64,000 nt of DNA from Pantoea sp. alder81 (GTDB lineage: Bacteria > Pseudomonadota > Gammaproteobacteria > Enterobacterales > Enterobacteriaceae), in assembly GCF_020179835.1 (NCBI RefSeq), contig NZ_JAIUDA010000010.1, positions 124,001 to 188,000 on the forward strand. Direction: 5' to 3'. The notes under the pieces were generated by a model that had not been told where the DNA came from, ran no database searches, and worked only from the letters and a program-made list of their open reading frames with translations. Below are positions 55,061 through 63,480 of this stretch, piece after piece. A program made the translations under genes and the position numbers. The stretch's first letter is position 1. Every line of letters begins with the position of its first letter.

Positions 55061-55225
55061 ATGACCAGCCAACTCACCGAAAAACAGAAAGCCACCCTGT
55101 GGCAACAGCGCCGCATGGCCAGTTATCAGGCCAGCTGCCGTCTTGCCGGCTACGTACTCAGCGATATCAGCGCTGAGCAGCATGAAGAGCGACTTGAGTC
55201 ACTAAGGAGGCAATATGGCGGATAA
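55061..55225 (+). CDS. yhfG: YhfG, Fic-associated antitoxin-type protein with altered inhibitory motif
   Basis: This 54-residue protein starts MTSQLTEKQKATLWQQRRMA. It is the YhfG/FicA partner of Fic (DUF2559). In this class the antitoxin carries an inhibitory helix motif (S/T)xxxE(G/N), whose glutamate ties up an arginine of the Fic active site. The E. coli form, as I recall it, is SRRLEG. Here the same place reads SCRLAG (residues 25-30), so the glutamate is Ala29 (codon GCC). The frame overlaps fic by 11 bases, and an AGGAGG at the end provides the fic ribosome site. ATG 55061 follows CGGAGGCGCA. Confidence 0.87.
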   Translation: MTSQLTEKQKATLWQQRRMASYQASCRLAGYVLSDISAEQHEERLESLRRQYGG

Positions 55226-55808
55226 CAGTCTGGCGGTGCGCGACCCTTACGTCTGGCACAACGACACGGTGCTGAAAAATCGTCTCGATATTCATGATGA
55301 AGCGCAACTGCTTAAAGCGGAGTTGGCCTTTAGCGCTGCACGTCTGGCGACACTGGAACTCGGCCCGCGCAGTACCGGCATGCCGTGGTTATGCCACATT
55401 CATCGCACGCTGTTTCAGGATCTCTACAGCTGGGCGGGGGAGTTGCGTAGCATCGATATCTGGCGTGATGAGACGCCTTATTGCCATTGCGAATACATCG
55501 AGAAAGAGGGCAATGCGTTGATGAGCGCGCTGGAAGATGAGCAACAGCTGACAAACCTGACGCAGGATGAGTTTGTCGCGCGGCTGGCGCATTATTACTG
55601 TGAGATCTACGTATTGCATCCGTTCCGCGCGGGCAATGACCGCACGCAGCGCATTTTCTTCGAACAGCTGGCGCTGCATGCCGGCTACCTGCTGACGTGG
55701 GACAAACTGGAGCGAGAGACGTGGCGTACCGCGTTGTTTAACGGTGTGTCGGGGGATTTGGCATCGCTGACGGCGCAGTTTGCGAAAGTGGTGAGCCCTG
55801 CACGCTAA
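55215..55808 (+). CDS. fic: Fic-domain protein with non-canonical active-site motif
   Basis: This 197-residue homologue of E. coli Fic (about 200) has the class I fold, including the flap region ELRSIDIWRDETPYCHCEYIE. Fic enzymes transfer AMP to hydroxyl side chains of target proteins using HPFx(D/E)GNGRxxR. Here the motif reads HPFRAGNDRTQR (residues 135-146): the acidic metal-binding residue is Ala139 and the second glycine is Asp142. His135, Phe137, Asn141, Arg143 and Arg146 are kept. Gly55, altered in the E. coli fic-1 mutant, is intact. AMP transfer is likely lost or changed, but the frame is full length. It starts within yhfG and lies 41 bases before pabA. Confidence 0.9.
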   Translation: MADNSLAVRDPYVWHNDTVLKNRLDIHDEAQLLKAELAFSAARLATLELGPRSTGMPWLCHIHRTLFQDLYSWAGELRSIDIWRDETPYCHCEYIEKEGNALMSALEDEQQLTNLTQDEFVARLAHYYCEIYVLHPFRAGNDRTQRIFFEQLALHAGYLLTWDKLERETWRTALFNGVSGDLASLTAQFAKVVSPAR

Positions 55809-55849
55809 AATGCGTAGAATAGCGGCGGTTTGACTGGCCTGAGGGCACT

Positions 55850-56425
55850 ATGCTGCTGTTAATTGATAACTACGACTCCTTCACCTGGAATCTCTACCAG
55901 TACTTCTGTGAGCTGGGCGCAGAAGTGCGCGTGGTGCGTAACGATGCCATCACGCTAGCGGAGATGGAGACGCTGCCACTCACCCATTTGGTGATTTCCC
56001 CCGGCCCCTGTACGCCGGATCAGTCCGGTGTTTCTCTGGACGCCATCCGCCATTTTGCCGGACGCTTGCCGATTCTCGGTGTCTGCCTCGGCCATCAGGC
56101 GATTGCGCAAGCCTACGGTGCACAGGTCGTGCGTGCACGTCAGGTGATGCATGGCAAAACCTCTGTTATCCAGCACACTCATCAAGGCGTATTTCGCGAC
56201 CTTAATAATCCGCTCACCGTCACGCGCTATCATTCACTGATTGTGGCGCGCGATACGCTGCCCGCAGAATTCGAAGTGACAGCCTGGAGCCTGCGTGATG
56301 GCGAGCCCGATGAGATCATGGGCTTCCGCCACCGCACTTTGCCGCTGGAAGGGGTGCAGTTCCATCCTGAAAGTATCCTCAGCGAGCAAGGCCATCAACT
56401 GTTGGCTAATTTCCTCAACGCGTAA
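55850..56425 (+). CDS. pabA: Aminodeoxychorismate synthase glutamine amidotransferase subunit (PabA)
   Basis: This 191-residue class I glutaminase supplies ammonia to PabB for 4-amino-4-deoxychorismate, a folate precursor. It starts MLLLIDNYDSFTWNLYQYF; the nucleophile cysteine is in LGVCLGHQAIAQAYG (around residue 79), and the His/Glu pair is in LEGVQFHPESIL. Length is near E. coli PabA (187). In E. coli fic and pabA are cotranscribed, and the 41-base gap here fits that. argD follows after 87 bases with its own promoter-like region. Confidence 0.96.
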   Translation: MLLLIDNYDSFTWNLYQYFCELGAEVRVVRNDAITLAEMETLPLTHLVISPGPCTPDQSGVSLDAIRHFAGRLPILGVCLGHQAIAQAYGAQVVRARQVMHGKTSVIQHTHQGVFRDLNNPLTVTRYHSLIVARDTLPAEFEVTAWSLRDGEPDEIMGFRHRTLPLEGVQFHPESILSEQGHQLLANFLNA

Positions 56426-56464
56426 CTTATGTTTGCCTTCGTGTGATTTTTTATGCATATTTTG

Positions 56465-56478
56465 TGATTATAATTTCA
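56465..56478. promoter_or_regulatory. ARG-box-like palindrome overlapping the argD promoter
   Basis: TGATTATAATTTCA matches 12 of 14 positions of the ArgR half-pair TGAATwwwwATTCA. It contains a perfect -10-like TATAAT (56469-56474). Its position 35-48 bases before argD ATG fits arginine repression, but the call rests on sequence resemblance alone. Confidence 0.45.
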
Positions 56479-56512
56479 CTTAAGCTCAATAAATAACCCA
56501 ATGAGGTCGGCA

Positions 56513-57733
56513 ATGGCAGCGGAAAAACTAGCGGTAACCCGGGAAACGTTCGATAACGTGATTTTGCCTGTTTATGCACCAGCGCAGTTTGTGCCGGTGA
56601 AAGGTAAAGGCAGCCGAGTCTGGGATCAGCAGGGCAAAGAGTATATCGACTTCTCCGGCGGCATCGCGGTGACTGCTTTGGGCCATTGCCATCCGGCGCT
56701 GGTGGAAACGCTGAAAACGCAGGGCGAAACCTTGTGGCATACCAGCAACGTGTTCACCAATGAACCTGCGCTGCGTCTGGCGAGTAAACTGATTGCCGCG
56801 ACCTTTGCCGATCGCGTGTTCTTTGGTAACTCCGGCGCGGAAGCCAACGAAGCTGCTTTCAAGCTGGCACGCTATTACGCCTGCAAAAAACACAGCCCGT
56901 TTAAAAGCAAAATCATCGCCTTCCACAATGCGTTCCACGGCCGTACCTTGTTTACCGTTTCCGTCGGCGGCCAGCCGAAATACTCCGATGGCTTTGGTCC
57001 CAAACCGGCGGATATCGTGCATGTGCCGTTTAACGATCTGGATGCGGTGAAAGCGGTGATTGATGATCACACCTGCGCCATTGTCGTCGAGCCGATTCAG
57101 GGCGAAGGTGGCGTGGTGGCGGCGACGCAGGAATTTATGCAGGGCCTGCGTGCACTGTGTGATGAGCACAACGCGTTGCTGGTGCTGGATGAAGTGCAGA
57201 GCGGCATGGGTCGTAGCGGTAAGCTGTTCAGCTACGAACATTACGGCATCAAGCCAGACATCATTACCACCGCGAAAGCGCTGGGCGGCGGATTCCCGGT
57301 GAGCGCGATGCTGACCACCAATGAAATCGCTTCAGTGATGGCGCCCGGCGTGCACGGCACCACCTACGGCGGCAATCCGCTGGCCTGTGCGATTGCCGAA
57401 ACCGCACTGGACATCATCAACACCCCTGAAGTGCTGGGTGGTGTGGAAGCCCGTCGTCAGCAGTTCGTTGAAGCGCTGCAGGCGATCGACAGCAAATACG
57501 ATCTGTTCAGTGAGATTCGGGGCAAAGGTTTGCTGATTGGGGCAGCGCTGAAACCGCAGCACGCCAGCAAGGCGCGCGACATTCTCAACGCATCAGCCGC
57601 AGAAGGATTGATGATCCTGACCGCCGGCACCGATGTGATTCGTTTCGTGCCGTCATTGGTGATCGAACCGACCGATATCGAAGAAGGCATGGCGCGCTTC
57701 GCCAAAGCCATTGAGAAAGTGCTGGCTGCCTGA
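56513..57733 (+). CDS. argD: Acetylornithine/succinyldiaminopimelate aminotransferase (ArgD)
   Basis: This 406-residue class III pyridoxal-phosphate transaminase, the same length as E. coli ArgD, acts in arginine and lysine synthesis. PLP-phosphate contacts lie in FFGNSGAEANEAAFKLAR, the cofactor Asp in LLVLDEVQSGMGRSG and the Schiff-base lysine in ITTAKALGGGFPVSA. ATG 56513 (MAAEKLAVTRETFD) is chosen because GAGG at 56503-56506 is a fitting ribosome site and the protein start aligns with E. coli; an ATG at 56501 would add four residues. It is convergent with yhfK, with a gap of zero bases. Confidence 0.97.
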   Translation: MAAEKLAVTRETFDNVILPVYAPAQFVPVKGKGSRVWDQQGKEYIDFSGGIAVTALGHCHPALVETLKTQGETLWHTSNVFTNEPALRLASKLIAATFADRVFFGNSGAEANEAAFKLARYYACKKHSPFKSKIIAFHNAFHGRTLFTVSVGGQPKYSDGFGPKPADIVHVPFNDLDAVKAVIDDHTCAIVVEPIQGEGGVVAATQEFMQGLRALCDEHNALLVLDEVQSGMGRSGKLFSYEHYGIKPDIITTAKALGGGFPVSAMLTTNEIASVMAPGVHGTTYGGNPLACAIAETALDIINTPEVLGGVEARRQQFVEALQAIDSKYDLFSEIRGKGLLIGAALKPQHASKARDILNASAAEGLMILTAGTDVIRFVPSLVIEPTDIEEGMARFAKAIEKVLAA

Positions 57734-59809
57734 TTAGCTTTTCGGGCGCAGTACTTTGAGCCAGCTGCCATGATGTGGCCGCTGGCTCCACGCCAGTGAA
57801 GAAATGGTGTGCATGACGTTCAGATGTTGCAGAATCCGCTTCACATGCTGTTCCACAATCGTCACCGGCCCCTCATTCAGATTCTCCGGCGCTTCCAGAA
57901 TATTGCTGTCATTGCCTGGCCCGTCATACGCCAGACGTTGCTGACAGCGCTGCAGCGCAATTTCACAGGATTGCAGATAACGCTCCGCCAGTTTAGGCGT
58001 CAGCATGGTGTGCTCACGCGCCAGAATGGTCATTGCGTTGAGATGCTCAACGATAAACTGACTGTGCGTCACCCACATGCGCATATCTTTCAGGTACTGC
58101 GCATTAAAGCCCGGCTCGCTGGATGCCTGATTCAGGGAGTTGAACAGCGCATTGTGCGCCTGATTAACCTTCATGCGTTGATACGCCAGCTTTTCGGGGG
58201 ATTGCTCCGGCCCCAGCAGCATTCTTAGCGCTTCCTGGTAGGCATCCAGTGCATCATGTGCGTTGCTGCGCAGCAAGCCACTCTGCCACTGCGGCCATAG
58301 CCAAATCATGCCGGCAAAGGCGATCAGGCAGCCCATCAGCGTATCCATCATGCGCGGTAACAGGAACTGCGCACCGTTCAGCGACAGCAGCTGCAGCGAA
58401 TACACTGCCGTCACGGTAAAGCCAATCATCGACCAGCCGTAATACTTGCGCGTCACCAGATAGCTGGCGAGGGTGATGGCCAGCATAAACAGCAAGGTGA
58501 TCGATTCGGGCACCGCCAGCTGCAGCGAACCGGCCGCGATCAGCAATCCGGCAAAGGTGCCCAACGCACGGTGCTGAATGCGTACCCGTGTGGCGCTGTA
58601 GCCATTCTGGCTGACGAACATAATGGTCATCAAAATCCAGTAGGGCTTGGGAATATTGAAGAACAGCGCCAGCGCACTACCAAACATCAGCATCATCGAG
58701 ATACGCGCGGCGGTGCGCAATGCGGCGGATTTCAGCGACAGATAGCTGCGCAGCGCCGGAAACAGCGGCAAACGGCGCTGGCGATCGGCCATCAGGTCAC
58801 GGGTGTACAACGGCTTCTGGGTGCGCAGCACGCGGGCGATACGGCTGAAGTGGTAATAGCAGAAGTTACCCACCGGATTATCGGGGTTTTGACGCGCAAT
58901 CTTCTCCAGCGCACCTAGCTGCTTCTCCATGTGAAAACGATCGGGCAACTGATGATAGAGAATGGCATCGGCCAGCAGACGCAGGCGCGCAGAGATGGTT
59001 TTCGCATTCCAGCGGATCACCGCTTCGGCGTGACTCTGTTCCACCAGCTTCTGCACCTCTTCCGGTTGGTGCAGGCTCACCGAGATGTGTTCCTGCAAAT
59101 CCAGCGCCACCTGGAACGCGCGCGTCAGGCGTTTGTGGCTGTTATCACGACTGGCCGACAGCATATGCATTTGCTGATAACAGGTGGTGATCAGATCGAC
59201 GGCTTTTTGCTGGCGCGCCAGCAGCGGCGGTAACGCTTTTTCCGGATCGGTGAGCTGCGTCAGCAAGGTGTATTTGGCATCGCAGTAATCCGCCAATTCC
59301 CGATACAGCAGGCTGAGGGTTTCACGCATCGGCTGCTCTTTCCACAGCCAGAACCAGAACCAGTTAAACAGGCCGTACCATAGCGTGCCACCGATATACA
59401 GTAGCGGCGGCACCCACATGGGCATGCGTCCTACCAGGCTGAGGCTAAAAATGGCGGCAATCAGTGTGGCGGGCAGCAAACGGCCGTGCAACGGGCTGAT
59501 TTCGCCGGTCACGCCTATCAGCAGCGGCAGCACGAACAGGATCAGCGGTAAAGGAATCGCGTCACTGGTGAGAAATTGGATCAAAAAACTGGCGGTGGCA
59601 AACAGGGAGCCGCCGACAATCAGGCGTTTGAAGAAGCGTTTATGCGGGGTATCGAGACCCGCCATGTTGCAGCAGGCTGGGACTAAGGAGAAGAGCAGGC
59701 CTTTTTGCAGATCGCCAAACAGCCAGCCAAGAGCCACAGGCAGGCACAGCACCAGCGTTTGCCGCAGTGCGTAGTTGACCTCAGGATGATAGATGATTCG
59801 GCGCCACAT
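57734..59809 (-). CDS. yhfK: YhfK, FUSC-family inner-membrane protein
   Basis: This 691-residue protein has two sets of hydrophobic helices of the FUSC/YccS type. The N-terminal set is near residues 15-160 (LVLCLPVALGWLFGDLQKGLLF, LFATASFLIQFL), and the C-terminal set near 360-520 (ISMMLMFGSALALFFNIPKPYWIL, YLVTRKYYGWSMIGFTVTAVYSL). A cytoplasmic region separates them. Homologues are thought to move aromatic acids or other compounds, but no substrate is established. Length matches E. coli YhfK (about 696). The stop directly abuts that of argD. It lies downstream of crp on the same strand, after a terminator. Confidence 0.9.
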   Translation of the reverse strand: MWRRIIYHPEVNYALRQTLVLCLPVALGWLFGDLQKGLLFSLVPACCNMAGLDTPHKRFFKRLIVGGSLFATASFLIQFLTSDAIPLPLILFVLPLLIGVTGEISPLHGRLLPATLIAAIFSLSLVGRMPMWVPPLLYIGGTLWYGLFNWFWFWLWKEQPMRETLSLLYRELADYCDAKYTLLTQLTDPEKALPPLLARQQKAVDLITTCYQQMHMLSASRDNSHKRLTRAFQVALDLQEHISVSLHQPEEVQKLVEQSHAEAVIRWNAKTISARLRLLADAILYHQLPDRFHMEKQLGALEKIARQNPDNPVGNFCYYHFSRIARVLRTQKPLYTRDLMADRQRRLPLFPALRSYLSLKSAALRTAARISMMLMFGSALALFFNIPKPYWILMTIMFVSQNGYSATRVRIQHRALGTFAGLLIAAGSLQLAVPESITLLFMLAITLASYLVTRKYYGWSMIGFTVTAVYSLQLLSLNGAQFLLPRMMDTLMGCLIAFAGMIWLWPQWQSGLLRSNAHDALDAYQEALRMLLGPEQSPEKLAYQRMKVNQAHNALFNSLNQASSEPGFNAQYLKDMRMWVTHSQFIVEHLNAMTILAREHTMLTPKLAERYLQSCEIALQRCQQRLAYDGPGNDSNILEAPENLNEGPVTIVEQHVKRILQHLNVMHTISSLAWSQRPHHGSWLKVLRPKS

Positions 59810-59822
59810 CAGCTCATCGTAA

Positions 59823-59854
59823 ACAAAAACGGCGCGATGTTGCCATCACGCCGT
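59823..59854 (-). terminator. Terminator after crp
   Basis: The 11-base stem ACGGCGCGATG / CATCACGCCGT (59829-59854, one mismatch) is followed by UUUUUGUUU in minus-strand RNA. It lies 14 bases past the crp stop, separating crp from yhfK. Confidence 0.9.
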
Positions 59855-59867
59855 GGGTGATAAGAAA

Positions 59868-60500
59868 TTAGCGGGTGCCGTAGACGACGATGGTTTTACC
59901 GTGTGCGGAGATCAGGTTCTGATCTTCCAGCATTTTCAGGATACGACCCACGGTTTCGCGTGAGCAACCCACGATTTGACCAATCTCCTGACGGGTGATT
60001 TTGATTTGCATCCCGTCCGGGTGAGTCATCGCATCTGGTTGTTTAGCCAGATTAAGCAGCGTTTGCGCGATACGGCCCGTCACATCGAGGAAGGCAAGGT
60101 TGCCCACTTTCTCGGAGGTGACTTGCAGACGACGCGCCATTTGCGACGAGAGTCGCATTAAAATATCCGGGTTTACCTGAATCAGCTGACGGAATTTTTT
60201 GTAGGAAATTTCAGCCACTTCGCAGGCACTTTTCGCACGTACCCAGGCACTACGTTCCTGACCTTCTTCAAACAGGCCGAGTTCGCCGATGAAATCTCCC
60301 TGATTGAGGTAGGAGAGGATCATCTCTTTGCCTTCTTCATCTTTGATCAGTACCGCGACGGAACCTTTCACGATGTAGTACAGCGTTTCCGCTTTCTCAC
60401 CCTGATGGATGAGCGTGCTTTTGGACGGATATTTGTGAATATGGCAATGGGACAGGAACCATTCGAGTGTAGGGTCTGTTTGCGGTTTGCCGAGAACCAT
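59868..60500 (-). CDS. crp: cAMP receptor protein Crp
   Basis: This 210-residue global regulator, identical in length to E. coli Crp, activates or represses many catabolic genes when cAMP is bound. The N-terminal beta-roll has the cAMP-phosphate site GELGLFEEGQERSAWVRA. The central dimer helix follows, and the C-terminal helix-turn-helix carries the recognition helix SRETVGRILKMLED. Nearly every residue matches E. coli. Likely targets in this window include the ppiA/tsgA site, pckA, mal and glp genes. It is divergent from yhfA, as in E. coli. Confidence 0.99.
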   Translation of the reverse strand: MVLGKPQTDPTLEWFLSHCHIHKYPSKSTLIHQGEKAETLYYIVKGSVAVLIKDEEGKEMILSYLNQGDFIGELGLFEEGQERSAWVRAKSACEVAEISYKKFRQLIQVNPDILMRLSSQMARRLQVTSEKVGNLAFLDVTGRIAQTLLNLAKQPDAMTHPDGMQIKITRQEIGQIVGCSRETVGRILKMLEDQNLISAHGKTIVVYGTR

Positions 60501-60803
60501 TCGCTATTATCCTCTGTTGTAATCGTGCCCAAAATACAGGGGGCAGTTTTCCCTGTCAGGCGGTGTAATCGTAGAGCGCTTCCAGTAAAGGAAAATTATT
60601 TCCGGGTGATTCTTAAGCTACGCTTTTGATTCTTCCCGCCTTCGTCTGTTATGACGAAAATATTTTCAGCACTGTTTGTAGCACAGCTTTTGCAAGCTGT
60701 CTTCTGTTGTCTCGCTTCAGCAAAGGGCAGATGTGTCTGGATTGCTGTTTATCAAGTGAAAGCGTACTCTGGCGGCAAAACCGCCACTTCAGGAGAAAGA
60801 ATA
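60501..60803. promoter_or_regulatory. Divergent crp/yhfA control region
   Basis: This 303-base gap holds no convincing gene. A perfect hairpin, ACAGCTT-TTGC-AAGCTGT, lies at 60683-60700, and a second, TGGCGG-CAAAA-CCGCCA, near 60770-60786 lies just before the yhfA ribosome site. In E. coli this gap carries Crp autoregulatory sites and a divergent RNA; I could not identify a convincing Crp box here by eye. Confidence 0.4.
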
Positions 60804-61208
60804 ATGCAGGCACGAGTGAAATGGGTGGAAGGGCTGACCTTTCTCGGAGAATCCTCATCAGGCCATCAGGTATTAATGGACGGTAACTCGGGCGACAAAG
60901 CGCCGAGCCCGATGGAGATGGTTTTGATGGCAGCTGGCGGCTGTAGCGCGATTGACGTGGTGTCGATCCTGCAAAAGGGTCGAAATGACGTGGCTGACTG
61001 CGAGGTGAAACTCACCTCCGAGCGCCGTGAAGAAGCGCCACGTATTTTCACGCAAATCAACCTGCATTTTATCGTTAGCGGCAAGGCGCTAAGCGATAAA
61101 GCGGTCGCGCGGGCTGTCGATCTGTCGGCGGAGAAGTATTGCTCGGTGGCGATCATGCTCGGCAATAGTGTGAAAATGACGCACAGTTACGAAGTGATTG
61201 AGCGATAG
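60804..61208 (+). CDS. yhfA: OsmC-family protein YhfA
   Basis: This 134-residue protein, identical in length to E. coli YhfA, has the OsmC/Ohr fold. It starts MQARVKWVEGLTFLGESSSG and shows the family's PSPMEMVLMAAGGCSAIDVV, with the first redox cysteine in GGCSAID and the second in EKYCSVAIML. OsmC proteins reduce organic hydroperoxides; the YhfA substrate is not settled. ATG 60804 follows AGGAGAAAG. It is convergent with prkB, with a GC-rich hairpin in the 43-base gap. Confidence 0.92.
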   Translation: MQARVKWVEGLTFLGESSSGHQVLMDGNSGDKAPSPMEMVLMAAGGCSAIDVVSILQKGRNDVADCEVKLTSERREEAPRIFTQINLHFIVSGKALSDKAVARAVDLSAEKYCSVAIMLGNSVKMTHSYEVIER

Positions 61209-61212
61209 CATC

Positions 61213-61237
61213 AGCGGGCGGCCAAACGGCCGCCGCT
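61213..61237. terminator. GC-rich hairpin between yhfA and prkB
   Basis: AGCGGGCGGCC can pair with GGCCGCCGCT around AAAC, with a one-base bulge, in the gap between two convergent genes. There is no clear T run on either side. Confidence 0.5.
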
Positions 61238-61251
61238 ACAGAATTTCTGGA

Positions 61252-62121
61252 TTATTCAATCCGTTTACCTTCAATCAGCCGCTGCACCAGTGGCGTCATG
61301 ATTAACTCCATCGCTAGACCCATTTTACCGCCCGGCACCACCAGCGTGTTCATATGTGAAATGAACGAGCCCTGGATCATCGCCAGCAGATAAGGGTAAG
61401 CAATGCCTTCCAGTCCACGGAAGTGAATCACCACAAAACTTTCATCGAGCGAAGGGATTTCACGTGCGGCAAACGGGTTGGAGGTGTCAACGGTCGGCAC
61501 GCGCTGGAAGTTGATATGGGTGCGTGAGAACTGCGGCGTGATGAAGTTGATGTAATCCTCCATCGAACGCACCACCGAATCCATCACCGCTTCGCGCGAA
61601 TGGCCACGCTCGCCGGTGTCGCGCACCAGCTTTTGAATCCACTCCAGGTTGACGATCGGCACCACACCGACCAACAGATCGACATGCTCCGCCACGTTCT
61701 GCTGCTGCGTGACGACGCCGCCATGCAGCCCTTCATAGAACAACACATCGGTGTTTTCCGGCAATGGCTGCCAGGGCGTGAAGGTGCCGGGCACCTGATT
61801 CCAGGGTACAGCTTCATCATAGGTGTGCAGATATTTGCGCGATTCACCTAACCCGGTTTGTCCGTAGTGCTTGAAGGTGTGTTCTAACAGACCGAAGTCG
61901 TTGGCTTCCGGGCCGAAATAGCTGATATGGCGACCCAGATCGCGCGCTTTACGGATCGCCATGTCCATTTCGGGACGGGTATAGCGATGGAAGCTGTCAC
62001 CTTCCAGCTCCGCAGCGTGCAAATCCAGCTGCTGAAATATTTTACGGAAGGCAACGCTGGTGGTGGTAGTACCGGCACCGCTTGAACCGGTCACGGCAAT
62101 GATTGGATGCCTGGCTGACAT
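61252..62121 (-). CDS. prkB: Phosphoribulokinase-like protein PrkB
   Basis: This 289-residue P-loop kinase starts MSARHPIIAVTGSSGAGTTTTS with the nucleotide motif at residues of about 11-19. It is identical in length to E. coli PrkB and contains FYEGLHGGVVT and GVVPIVNLEWIQK. It belongs to the phosphoribulokinase/uridine kinase family, yet enterobacteria have no Calvin cycle, so the true substrate is unknown. It follows yheT-yheU on the same strand after 61 bases. Confidence 0.93.
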   Translation of the reverse strand: MSARHPIIAVTGSSGAGTTTTSVAFRKIFQQLDLHAAELEGDSFHRYTRPEMDMAIRKARDLGRHISYFGPEANDFGLLEHTFKHYGQTGLGESRKYLHTYDEAVPWNQVPGTFTPWQPLPENTDVLFYEGLHGGVVTQQQNVAEHVDLLVGVVPIVNLEWIQKLVRDTGERGHSREAVMDSVVRSMEDYINFITPQFSRTHINFQRVPTVDTSNPFAAREIPSLDESFVVIHFRGLEGIAYPYLLAMIQGSFISHMNTLVVPGGKMGLAMELIMTPLVQRLIEGKRIE

Positions 62122-62182
62122 AACAGAACTCCCTGTGAGGTCGGGCGATGAGCATTGTTACCACGAATTATCGTGCGGTGCA

Positions 62183-62407
62183 TTAACCGCGAAATTCGCC
62201 TTTCGGCATAATGTTGACGGATTCATGCAGTTCCGACCACACCAGAACGACGTCCCCGCGTTCCAGCTGGCGGCGCACGTCGGCCACTTTCTGTTCCAGG
62301 CTGCGCTCCTGCTCACCGTAGTCGGTGCCTTCGCGCAGCACGAAGGTTTCAATCAGGTTTTCCAGCGTTGCGACTTCAAGTTCTTGCCAGGGAATAATCA
62401 CGATCAC
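62183..62407 (-). CDS. yheU: YheU (UPF0270 family)
   Basis: This 74-residue protein begins MIVIIPWQELEVATLENLIE and is conserved in gammaproteobacteria. It is small, acidic and probably helical, with ETFVLREGTDYG in the middle and an EQKVADVRRQLERGDV helix. No function is established. Its start overlaps the yheT stop by 4 bases, so the two are co-translated, as in E. coli. It precedes prkB. Confidence 0.92.
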   Translation of the reverse strand: MIVIIPWQELEVATLENLIETFVLREGTDYGEQERSLEQKVADVRRQLERGDVVLVWSELHESVNIMPKGEFRG

Positions 62408-63420
62408 ACATCCAGATAAGTTGAGAGCCAGTCAGGCACACGTTGTTCCAGCCACATTTTTGGCTTCATTAACGTACCGCCGACAAAGCCAACGTGACCG
62501 CCTTTTTGCGTCAGCTGATATTCAATCGAAGGCGACAGCTGTTCCGGCTGCGGGATCACCGCATCAGTCATAAAGGGATCGTCTTTAGCATGGATGATCA
62601 GCAACGGTTTGCGCACGCCCGTGAGCAAGGGCATGGCGCTGGCACGTTGATAATAGTCGTTGGCATCCAGAAAACCGTGCGCGCGGGCGGTAATCGCATC
62701 ATCAAACTCACGAATACGGCGGAATGCCCGTAGCTGGCTCAGTTCAACGGGCAACGTGCCGGGCCAGGCCAACAGTTTGCGCGTGGCATTCTGTTTCAGC
62801 TTGGTCAGCAAATAGTGCTGATAGAAACGAGAGAAGCCGGCATCGAGCTTTTCGCTGCAGGGCTCGAGCGCAAAGGGAGCCGAAATCGCGACGGCTGCAT
62901 CCACAGGCACATCATTCCCCTGCATGCCCAATAAATAGGCCAGCATATTGCCACCGAGTGAAACGCCCACTGCTGCAGTAGGCACCGTGCCCCATTCGCG
63001 CTGTAGCCAGTGCAGGAAATAAGTCGCGTCTTCGGTTTCACCGGAATGATAGATGCGCTCCAGGCGATTCGGCTCGCCGCTGCAGCCACGAAAGTGCATC
63101 ACCACCGCCAGCCAGCCACGGGCCTGGCACGCTTGCATCAGGCCATGAGCATATGGGCTACGGAAGCTGCCTTCCAGGCCATGGAACATCACCATACGCG
63201 GCTTGTGGCGTGCCTGTGCCGGGTCTTCGCTCCACGCGAGATCGACAAAATCGCCGTCCGGCAGGTCAAGTCGCTGCCAGTGCGGGCGCAAGGTTACGCG
63301 CCGACGCAGTATGCGCGGCAGCAGTGTTTGCAGATGCGCGTTACTGAATCCGCGCAGCGGTGTAAATCGCTCGCCGTTCAGGCGATCAAAATAGCTTGGG
63401 TAAAGGCTTGTCTGATGCAT
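62404..63420 (-). CDS. yheT: Alpha/beta hydrolase YheT (AB-hydrolase, UPF0017 family)
   Basis: This 338-residue hydrolase has the nucleophile elbow AVGVSLGGNMLAYLLG (serine near residue 150), an acid in IHAKDDPFMT and the histidine in KGGHVGFVGG, giving a full triad. The oxyanion region is FHGLEGSFRSPYAHG. Family members are esterases or lipid hydrolases; the E. coli substrate is unknown. Length matches E. coli YheT (340). Start MHQTSLYPSYFDRLNGERF aligns with homologues. It overlaps yheU by 4 bases and is divergent from the exporter gene at 63481, with 60 bases between. Confidence 0.93.
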   Translation of the reverse strand: MHQTSLYPSYFDRLNGERFTPLRGFSNAHLQTLLPRILRRRVTLRPHWQRLDLPDGDFVDLAWSEDPAQARHKPRMVMFHGLEGSFRSPYAHGLMQACQARGWLAVVMHFRGCSGEPNRLERIYHSGETEDATYFLHWLQREWGTVPTAAVGVSLGGNMLAYLLGMQGNDVPVDAAVAISAPFALEPCSEKLDAGFSRFYQHYLLTKLKQNATRKLLAWPGTLPVELSQLRAFRRIREFDDAITARAHGFLDANDYYQRASAMPLLTGVRKPLLIIHAKDDPFMTDAVIPQPEQLSPSIEYQLTQKGGHVGFVGGTLMKPKMWLEQRVPDWLSTYLDV

Positions 63421-63480
63421 AACTCGCTGATAGCTTCGATGGGTTGTTCGCTTTACTGGGTGAGGAGCACCCGAATATAC

